A stretch of 64,000 nt of DNA from positions 141,351,689 through 141,415,688 of the forward strand of contig NC_090321.1 of NCBI RefSeq assembly GCF_040869045.1. The letters run 5' to 3'. The notes beneath the pieces are model-generated. The model was not told where the DNA came from. It saw only the letters and a list, made by a program, of their open reading frames with translations, and searched no databases. The position numbers were made by a program, and so were the translations under genes. The DNA is from Eurosta solidaginis (lineage: Eukaryota > Arthropoda > Insecta > Diptera > Tephritidae). Position 1 is the first letter of the stretch; each line of letters starts with the position of its first letter. Of this stretch, positions 56,184 through 64,000 are shown piece by piece.

Positions 56184-56598
56184 GATTCGTTTCTTAAGTC
56201 GCGGATGGGCTTTTTAAAAAGGAAGATATAAACCAAAGGCAGAATACGCTAAGAAAATCAACACGACTGACAAGGGTGTAACTCTGAATCAAACTGAACT
56301 TTCACTTTATTACAGTAATAATTAAACTTACAATTTGCTGATAATAATATTAATACTTATTGCTAACTGAATGATATTATTGCTTACTAAGTAGAATTAA
56401 CTAGCTGTGTACTTAATATTTTGTTAAATAGCAGAATTCCCAGAATTGCCAGTTTGCAACTTTAATTTAGACCGGATATCAATACTATTGTTTATTTGTG
56501 ATTTTTAAAATGAATTGGTCAATATCGTCTGCTGCTGACTCTGCACTTATATAACTTGGCGAGCTATTGACCTTATTTGGTAGAGTAGCGGAATTATA
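56184..56598 (-). repeat. Gypsy-3 5' LTR
   Basis: About 415 bp. A TATA box CAAGTTATATAAGTGCAG lies on the minus strand near 56545. The first 150 bases match 43495-43643. The outer end is placed by the shared CGTAA flank and is not independently confirmed. Confidence 0.8.
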
Positions 56599-56603
56599 CG
56601 TAA

Positions 56604-57209
56604 CTCGCACTATTCAAGTTAACAAGGCGTTTTTTTTAATCCGCACCCATACCCACTTCTATATAAAAAATTTTTTAAAGGATCGTATATTGAAATAATA
56701 AGTAATTTTTTGCAAATAATAATGTTAAATCAATGCTATTTTACTTCAAAAGTGCTATTACAACAGAAATTTGGAGAAGTCGAATTGTCGAAGAGAAGTT
56801 GATCTAGTGCTACAAAATTTGTGTGCACATAAGTTAAATGCACCCATTTCTAACCTGCACCTATGTCTAACCACCGAACTTTAAAATTAAATTAAGTACA
56901 TTAAAAGAAAATTTACTGATTAAATACAGTACATAAATAAATAGGATTTAGTAAAGTTTTTAATATTCATTACGTTTTGTAAACTCACCAAATTTTTCGC
57001 TTTTCCGGGATAAAAATATGTCATCGTCCTAATTTTGTGGTGAACCGTTCCTATATCCTTGCCAAATATTGTAGCAGCCATTTGAAAACTGCAGAGCGAA
57101 AATTCAATAAAAAATCTAGACTTACAGTTAAATTGTTTATTGATGCATTTTTAATAGTCACATCAAACATATCTTTGAAGTACAAGTTTTACATATTTAT
57201 ATTAATTTC
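56604..57209. other. AT-rich spacer
   Basis: Nothing coding is recognised. The sequence just before 57205 (TTATATTAATTTCAG) looks like a splice acceptor, but it is followed by a gypsy RT fragment, so I treat it as chance. Confidence 0.4.
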
Positions 57210-58150
57210 AGTCATTTATCGATGAGGTTCTGAAACCCTTAATTGGTAAATGTTGTTACGTCTACATTGATGATCGTAGGGAAAGATAAAAAACATTTAA
57301 AGAATTTGGAACTTGTGTTTGAATTACCTCAAAAATCAGGACTAAAAGTCAACTACGAAAAATCTAAATTCCTCAGGACCATTTAGAATATTTAGGGCAC
57401 GTTGTCACACAGGATGGAATCCTACCCGACCCTGAACAATTTTCCTCTATAAAAAGGATATTGCCACCCAAAAACTAGAAGGAACTAAAAAGTTTCCTAG
57501 GACTAGCTTCCTATTACAGAAGATTTATAAGGGATTTTGCGAAAGTTGCTAAGCCTCTCACAAACCTAACAAGAGGTATTTACGCCCAAACAAAAGCAAA
57601 TCAATCTAAAAGGGTTAACATTTCACTAAAGAAAGAAGCCATGAAATCATTTAATGACTTAAAAGAGGTACTTATGTCTCGGAGATCCTTACATTTCCGG
57701 ACTTCTCCAAAGCCTTCATGCTGACAACAGATGCGTCCAATGTAGCTATCGGAGCTGTCTTTTCTCAGGGTGAAATTGGTAAAGATAAGCCAATAACCTA
57801 CATCTCCAGATCGCTTAATAAAACTGAAGAGAATTATTCGACAATTGAAAAGGAGATGCTGGCTATTATACGGGTACTAGATAAGCTTAGTACCTAACTG
57901 TACAGTGCGAAGGAAATAAAAATTTTAACCGACCACCAACCCCTTACCTTCGCCTTGAGAAATAGCAATAATAATGATAAGTTAAAGCGATGGAAGGCAA
58001 GGATAGAGGAATACAACTATAAGCTCATATACAAACCTGGGAAAACTAACACAGTAGCCGACGCTCTTTCGCGACTACCAACTGAAGTTAACGTTTTAAG
58101 ATCTACAGATGACAATTCCCAACATAGCGCAGAAGAGGACATCACAGCCT
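57210..58150 (+). pseudogene. Gypsy-4 RT end and RNase H
   Basis: FIDEVLKPLIG and CCYVYIDD (YIDD, about 57255) open the fragment; a small deletion follows. LEYLGHVVTQDGI-like sequence, [61 protein letters not shown] and ILTDHQPLTFAL are readable in shifting frames, ending in GKTNTVADALSRLP in an open frame from 57955. Confidence 0.87.
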
Positions 58151-58152
58151 AG

Positions 58153-59385
58153 ATTCCTCATTGCGAGGCTCATATTAACGTATTTAAGTTTCAGATAGTA
58201 ATTTCCGAAGGAAAGGAATTGGAATGCCATGAGGAGCCACGCCCAAATTACCAAAGGCACTACGTAGCAAAAACAAAGCTTAGCAAAGAAATTATTAAAT
58301 CCATATTAAAAAATTACCTAAACCCAAATTTAGTTAATGGAGTCAAAATCCCAGAAAAACACATTCCTATGCTGCAAGAAATCTTCAAAGAATGTTTTTC
58401 AAAATTTAGAATTAGAATCACCCAGAGGATAGTGAGCGATGTCTCTAACGATCAAGATAAGTTCCGCATTATCAGAGAAGAACACAAAAGAGCTCATCGG
58501 AACGGGAGAGAAAACAAAGACCAAATACTGGACAAATTTTATTTCCCTCAAATGGCCAAACTAATCAAAGATTACACAAGATCATGTGAAATTTGCCATT
58601 GTAACAAGTATGAACGCCGACCTCCCAAACCCGAAATCCAGGCCACACCCATTCCATCGTATCCTACTGAGACTCTTCATATAGACATTATCGAAATTGC
58701 AGGAGAAATATATATAACCTGCTTAAATAAATTCTCGAAATTTTTTAAATTCTTTCGAATAAAAAATAAATCCGTTCTACATATCCGCGACAAGCTGATA
58801 AAACTTCTTCATTTCTACTCTGTCCCGAAAACGTTGGTTATGGACAACGAGGGCAGTTTTAATAGCCCAATCACATTAAACTACTTGTAGGCCTTAGGAA
58901 TAGAAATCTATTTAACCCCTCCTCAAAAAAGCGACATGAATGGTGCGGTTGAACGAGTTCACTCTACCATAATTGAAATGGGCCGATGTTTTCAAGCCGA
59001 ATATCCTGCCTTTTCTCTTAATGAGATCATTAACATCTCTGTTGGCAGATATAACAATACAATCCATTCAACAATAAACACGAAACTAGCTGACGTTTTT
59101 TGGACTAACAGAATAAATTATCAGGATTAAGGACTTCAAGAACATTGTTAGTAACGATATCAGACACGAACTCGCCAGGAACCAGGAACAGATGCTAAAC
59201 TGGCACAACAAAAAAGGACTAAAATTAAAAACTATGAACTTGGCGAAACAGTTTTCAAAAAAGACAAACAGATTAAACAGAAAAATAAACCTTCTTATAA
59301 GAAAGAAACCGTAGGAAAAGACAATAATGTAACAATTACCACCACTAATAATAGAAGGATTCACAAATCTCATCTGAAAAATTGA
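58153..59385 (+). pseudogene. Gypsy-4 integrase
   Basis: Zinc region: EEHKRAHRNGRENKDQIL and CEICHCNKY. Core: LHIDIIEIAGEIYIT (Asp), TLVMDNEGSF (Asp), MNGAVERVHSTIIEMG (Glu). A TAG at 58888-58890 and a TAA at 59128 interrupt an otherwise readable frame. The basic C-terminus ends RRIHKSHLKN then stop, overlapping the start of env. Confidence 0.88.
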
Positions 59386-59679
59386 CAATTTTTCCGTTTA
59401 CTAGATTGATACCAAGACTTACAGGAGCAGTAGTGGACATATACGAACACAAAAGCACATTGGTAACGATAAAACAGGGCATAGGAAAAATAACAAACGG
59501 GTACTACAAAATTATACACACCATTGACTTGGACGATTATGAACGAATTCTCAACGACATCAAACCTATTATTCGCTATTAGACTTGCAGAACAAGCCCT
59601 CTAGCTCCACAGCTAGACTATCAAATTTCACAAATCGACAACTTTTTATATCAATTACGGACTATAAACGTTAAAAATA
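59382..59679 (+). pseudogene. env: Gypsy-4 env, N-terminal remnant
   Basis: A 66-codon frame begins near 59382 with a hydrophobic start and DIYEHKSTLVTIKQG, then HTIDLDDYERIL, as in errantivirus Env N-termini. A TAG ends it, and QISQIDNFLYQL follows up to the LINE insertion. By analogy with gypsy-3 the cleavage region would be next; it is absent. Confidence 0.65.
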
Positions 59680-61151
59680 GAGCTTCAGAAAACTTCATAG
59701 CACTACCACCGCGCTAAATGCCATTAGCACCCAGATAAATTGCGGTTTAAATCAATACCCCCACCACAGAAGAGTACTCCTAGCGCTAGACCTATCAAAA
59801 GCTTTTGATACGGTCAACCATGGCTCTGCAAGACCTGGAAGGGTCTACCCTTCCCCCATGTCTTAAAAGGTGGACCGCAAGTTATCTGGGTGGTCGGCAG
59901 GCATCGGCGCAATTTAGAAACGAAACATCAAAACCAAGGAGAATTAAACAAGGGGTGCCACAGGGTGGTGTCCTATCCCCACTTTTGTTTAATTTCTACA
60001 TATCTAAGCTACCTTCACCACCGGAAGGAGTCACAATCGTTTCCTACGCCGATGAATGCACAATAATGGCCACAGGCCCAGGCCCAAAGATCGATGCGCT
60101 ATGCAATAAAATAAACGGATACCTACCTGATATCTCCAGTTTTTTCGCCTCGTGAAACCTGGCATTATCACCGACTAAATCTTCCGCGACCTTATTTACA
60201 ACATGGACGCCCCAAATGTTGACCATTTTGAACATCCACGTCGATGGCACTACGCTACCGACTGTCCTACACCCCAAAATCTTGGGTGTGACGTTTGATC
60301 AGGATCTACATTTTGGTGAGCACGCAGCCGCAATTGTTCCGAGAATTCAGAGCCGTAACAAAATCCTCAAATCCCTCGCTGGCAGTACTTGGGGAAAAGA
60401 TAAAGAAACGCTCATGACTACATACAAAGCAATTAGCCAGCCGATTACGTGCTACGCGTCACCCATATGGTCGCCAAGCCTAAAAATCACCCACTGGAAG
60501 AAACTACAGGCCTGCCAAAATACTGCTCTCAGAATCGCCACGGGCTGTCTTCTTATGTCCCCAGAACACCATCTGCATAATGAGGCGAAAATTCTCCCTA
60601 TCAGGGAGAGAAATGAGATGCTGACCAAACAGTTCCTGTTTAATACCCAGAAACCTGGGCATCCCAACAGACATCTGATTGATGAACCAGCACCGCCTAG
60701 GGGCTTAAAGAGTCATCTCCGTAAGCATTTTGAGAAAATACGGCACCTGAGGACCCAGCCGTATGAAGTGCAAAAACACAAGCAGGTCCTTGGTGAACTC
60801 CATAAACAGGCGTCGGACCTTTATGCCGGGAATTGCCCGGTGAATCCATTACTTAACGAAAACTATCCAAAACTCGCGGAAGAGGAACGCATACTCCCCA
60901 GGGAAACGCGTGTCACTCTTGCTCAACTTCGTTCTGTATACTGTAACAGGTTAAACTCTTACCTATTCAGAATCAACCCCGACATACAAAATGTATGCCC
61001 CGCTTGCAATGTGTCCCCACATGACACCAACCATCTCTTCAATTGTAATGTGGAACCAACGCCTCTAACACCCCTTTCCTTATGGTCCACCCCTGTTGAA
61101 ACGGCAAGTTTCCTTGGACTCCCGTTAGAGGATATTGATGACAATTTGTGA
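59680..61151 (+). pseudogene. LINE-J reverse transcriptase, copy F
   Basis: Open frames 59805-60155 and 60216-61151 are separated by one stop after SSFFAS (TGA, about 60153). The catalytic box reads VSYADECTIM: the last Asp of YADD is Glu (GAA, 60054-60056). The C-terminal CPACNVSPHDTNHLFNC knuckle and ending are intact. Confidence 0.9.
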
Positions 61152-61187
61152 TCGGTCGGGGCTATTAGGTGGGGCGAGCATTGCTAC
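59680..61187 (+). mobile_element. LINE-J copy F, 5'-truncated
   Basis: Begins inside the RT at CTTCAGAAAACTTCATAGCAC and ends GGGGCGAGCATTGCTACAAC with almost no (CAA)n tail. No target duplication was found, and env sequence appears to be missing between its flanks. Confidence 0.9.
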
Positions 61188-61756
61188 AACCTTTGGATGA
61201 AAACCATTGTATTTCACAGATCCTCGCGGGAGTAAAAGCAACTTGCGACTATCAAGTTCGAAACGATCCTGTAATTGAATTAATTACAGATGAAACAGTC
61301 TTCATTTCCAACTTTATAGGAAATGTAACGTATAATAACTTAGCTCAGGTCTTAAACGGCACCTTTATCATAAATTTTGTAACGAAACTATAACTATAGG
61401 CAATATGAATTACACAAATTGGCAAACTACGTCTCACTAGATCTTACCCCCTATAATCTTCAACTACTTAACTGAAAAAGAGATAAAAATAGATTTACTA
61501 TACCTTCACCAACTCCACTTGACGAATGTAAAAAAATTAGATTACATCTCATCCAAGTTTATTATGTCAATAAGTTACAGTTTTTAGCAATATTTCTAGG
61601 GCTGACCTATTCATAATACTCTATTTCCACACCAAATCAGCTTACCTCAGGAAATTCAAATTCACGCCTCCAATAATAGATTTCCAACCAGTTGCAATAG
61701 GTAAAAGTTAGATTCTTAATTTTATCAGCGGGACGCTGATACTTAAAAAGGGGGGA
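61188..61756 (+). pseudogene. env: Gypsy-4 env, C-terminal remnant
   Basis: In the frame open from 61169 the sequence has ILAGVKATCDYQV and FISNFIGNVTYN, then LNGTFIINF, resembling the membrane-proximal part of errantivirus Env. Later frames are broken. The polypurine tract AAAAAGGGGGG ends the segment. Confidence 0.65.
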
Positions 61757-62010
61757 GTTAACACAGTCTAATATTAACTTTAGCTTTCAGAAAAATGCTG
61801 CAACAGCAACTTCACATTTTGTATTCCCAACGGTAGTGATCGCGGCAAAATGTGAAGAGTTCCATTTAATTCACTTACCTGCTCCATTTGCAAATTGATG
61901 ATTAGGCAATATTTCGCAAATATTAAGCGGAAACGATCGCGACGGAAATAAAAGCCGCCGCGAATTCCAATTATAACAACAAAAACAAAACATAGCAATA
62001 AGAATTACAT
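61757..62010 (+). repeat. Gypsy-4 3' LTR
   Basis: Starts AGTTAACACAGTC right after the polypurine tract; AGTTA is a usual errantivirus LTR start. It contains GGAAATAAAAGCC near 61947. The right end, near AATAAGAATT, is estimated because no second LTR exists to compare. Confidence 0.7.
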
Positions 62011-62213
62011 CTATCCCCCGATTTACACGGTACTTGTTTTACACGATTTCTCTTTGACACGGTTCATAAATCAGCAAAATTTGAAAAACTCCGAAGATTC
62101 ACAATTCATTATAAACCTTTTTGAGTCCCCTTGGCAACACTGATTGCAATATTGAGGGATTCCCTTTATTGTGAATATGTATGTACACAACCAAACGCAG
62201 AGTACATATGTAG

Positions 62214-64000
62214 CAGAGAAGGGATAAATTCGAACACAACATAGTTCGCTCTCATTCTGCAACATGATCAAATTCAACGATACAACTTGTTCAAATGAAC
62301 GTACTTGCCATTGATTTGAAATCAACCAAATCACTTGCAGCTTCATGCATGTGCGAATTTATTCATTTTTCCCCGAATTTAATCAATTCAGGCATTTGTT
62401 CGTTTGATTCATTGCATTGATCAAGGCAAAATAAAGGACTCAATGTGCATGAATATGTGCAACCGTGACTGGACAATGCTAGAAAAGTAGAAAAGTAAAG
62501 AAACAAGCGAAATTAATGTAACAAAATAATATTTATTTTCATATTTCAATCTTTCAGTATCATGAATATATACATACATACATATCAACTATGCAAACAT
62601 AGATTTCTTTTCACAGATTTTTTTATACAAGAAAATAAAATGTTTGTATCTTTAAAGGTTGATTGCTAAACCTGTAAGCTATCAACGACAAAGCTGAATT
62701 AAACCATAACCATAGTTGGGCACAATGCAGCAGATTTAAATTTCCACTACCACTAAATTTTCTATTTGACCATAACAATGAAAGAATATTTGCTTTTATA
62801 CATTTTTCAGTCTTTGATTGAAAATAATACATAAATAAATGCGGTCTCGTTATGAATATTGGCAAAGAAAAAATAAATTTCTGTTTATAAATAATACTGT
62901 AAAACACTAAAAAAAAATACTTGATCCATTTGATGATATTGTTTTAAGGGCTTGGTCGAGTATAAGAAGTTTTAAATAAGACATTTTTTGTAGCGCTGTG
63001 TAGTTTTTATATAAAATACCTATGATTAAATGTTTGATGTTCAAATTGAAAAAATTTTTGAGTATGAATGCAAAAATATTATACTATCAACAGATTTTGG
63101 TCCAAGTCGATTTCTCTTTTGTTATCATGTTACCGGCCAATTAAAAAACTTGTTCATAGGCTGCACTACTGGCTGAAATGGAATGAATTTGAAGTGCGAC
63201 TTTACATATGTATATACGGAAAAAACTTAAAAAGAAAGCTGTGTTATGCCATAAATTGATATGCGTAAGCCAAGTGTTGTCAATGTTTTTAATTATGTTA
63301 TATTTCAGTCATATATAATGACGGAGAGTTGAAAAGTTGCAGCTTTTTGAATATAATTTCGAAATCACTGCGTAAGACAACTAACTCCTTAAGCGTAGAG
63401 ATACTGATTAGCAGCATTCGTTGGGTTTCTTCTTTTTCTTGAAGTATTTCATTAATTTGGAACCAATTATCTACAATAGATTTAAACATATTAAAATTTG
63501 AGTTCCCTCTGTCCGTTACGAATTTAACCTCATTTATATTGTCTATTCCGAACTCACCAAACAAAGTAGTCAACTTGCTCAAAATGTTAACACCGGTGGA
63601 ACGTTCGAAGTTCATAGACTTCATACCCAAGACGACGTCATATAATTTAAATTTCTTTGGTAGTGCAAGGTAACTCTAAAAAAATTCCTTTGCAAATAAC
63701 TATCCGTCCATAAGTCGATTGTGGCAGATGCACCACAGCTTTGAACAATTTCGGATATTTCACCACTGATTTCTTTTCTTTTTTCATCTGCTAGCTTTTT
63801 TTGCCTTCCGCGAAAGGGATGTGGTATCTGGAAGTAAGTCTTCAACATCGACACCTTCTCCATATTTTGCTCCGATTTTAATAAGCCATTTTGTTAGCTT
63901 TATAAATCCGGAACCGCTAACATCCAAAAATGGTTGCATGTCTTCACTTGTCCATTCGATACACGTAAAAATGGTTGTATTTTTATCCTCTGTGGAAACT
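62214..64000 (-). mobile_element. hAT DNA transposon copy 2, runs off the window
   Basis: CAGAGAAGGGATAAATTCG at 62214 is the 3' terminal inverted repeat (one change from copy 1). The body matches 41340-43339 in reverse orientation. The 5' end lies beyond base 64000. Confidence 0.93.
63070..64000 (-). pseudogene. hAT transposase, copy 2, internally deleted
   Basis: Read on the minus strand, it keeps KKLADEKRKEISGEI, CAA (Gln) where copy 1 has a stop, and TIDLWTDSYLQRNFFRVTLHY, then shifts frame. KFVTDRGNSNFNMFKS shows that about 205 bases between the VTDRG and NSNFNMF motifs are deleted relative to copy 1. The C-terminal ERVFS-type segment lies near 63120-63160 in a broken frame. Confidence 0.9.

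Larger units (their letters stand above)
43495..56598 (-). mobile_element. Gypsy-3, errantivirus-like LTR element with nested BEL
   Basis: CGTAA flanks both ends (43490-43494 and 56599-56603). On the minus strand the order is 5' LTR, serine-type primer site, gag, protease, RT, RNase H, integrase and a truncated env. Most of the 3' LTR and the env C-terminus are missing where a BEL element (43644-50909) sits. This env-containing organisation is that of 17.6/297-like insect errantiviruses. All frames are broken. Confidence 0.88.
57210..62010 (+). mobile_element. Gypsy-4, 5'-truncated errantivirus-like element with LINE-J insertion
   Basis: Starts inside reverse transcriptase and runs through RNase H, integrase and env to a polypurine tract (AAAAAGGGGGG) and a 3' LTR starting AGTTAACACAG at about 61757. 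LINE-J copy F interrupts env. No 5' LTR, gag or protease is present. Confidence 0.87.

Noticed and set aside
57190..57260. Splice acceptor and exon start at 57205
   Set aside because: The downstream frame is the RT of gypsy-4 and stops after YIDD; the TTTCAG is most likely chance next to a truncation point.

Overview
This window is eukaryotic and almost entirely transposable-element DNA. It is AT-rich, contains many TACATATGTA-type tracts and short introns, and holds jockey-superfamily and RTE LINEs, errantivirus-like gypsy elements, BEL/Pao, hAT and a Helitron-like repeat with GTGGGCGTGG and GGACGGACGG motifs. That mix points to a higher fly, most likely a tephritid fruit fly; this is an inference, not a proof. 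I found no intact host gene. The only candidate cellular or domesticated coding sequences are short exons at 754-1270 and 23812-24009.

Layout. 1-121 is the 3' end of a jockey-like LINE, called LINE-J here. 754-1270 (-) holds three predicted exons of a PIF/Harbinger-like transposase N-terminus. 2166-8800 is an old LINE reverse-transcriptase fragment split by a 5.7 kb gypsy element (gypsy-1, 2916-8657, CAAG target duplication), itself split by a tRNA-derived SINE. 8990-10131 holds a LINE RNase H relic and two SINEs in tail-to-tail inverted orientation. 11055-18253 is LINE-J copy B, split by an RTE element (13277-16691). 18878-21370 is a non-autonomous Helitron-like element with an internal array of about 129 bp units. 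22388-27530 is a tandem duplication that copied the 5' end of LINE-J copy D. 27163-30852 and 31286-34561 are LINE-J copies D and E, each with an 11 bp target duplication. 35492-39843 is an internally deleted gypsy (gypsy-2) with a MITE in one LTR and a second kind of SINE in the other. 40908-43339 is a hAT element with a perfect 8 bp target duplication. 43495-56598 is an errantivirus-like gypsy (gypsy-3), into whose env region a BEL/Pao element (43644-50909) inserted; the BEL element in turn carries a SINE. 57210-62010 is a second errantivirus-like remnant (gypsy-4) with LINE-J copy F in its env. 62214-64000 is a second hAT copy running off the window end.

How the parts relate. The genes are not a pathway; they are layers of insertion. 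Nesting order can be read from the target duplications. LINE-J supplies six copies, and SINE family t supplies five. Every reverse transcriptase, integrase or transposase here has at least one inactivating change. The most interesting observations are a 2A-like peptide followed by a PHD-like finger in LINE-J, a folded 5' RNA block of LINE-J that also occurs inside an unrelated SINE, N-terminal SAP domains in two gypsy Gag proteins, and the alternating 128/130 bp units of the Helitron-like array.
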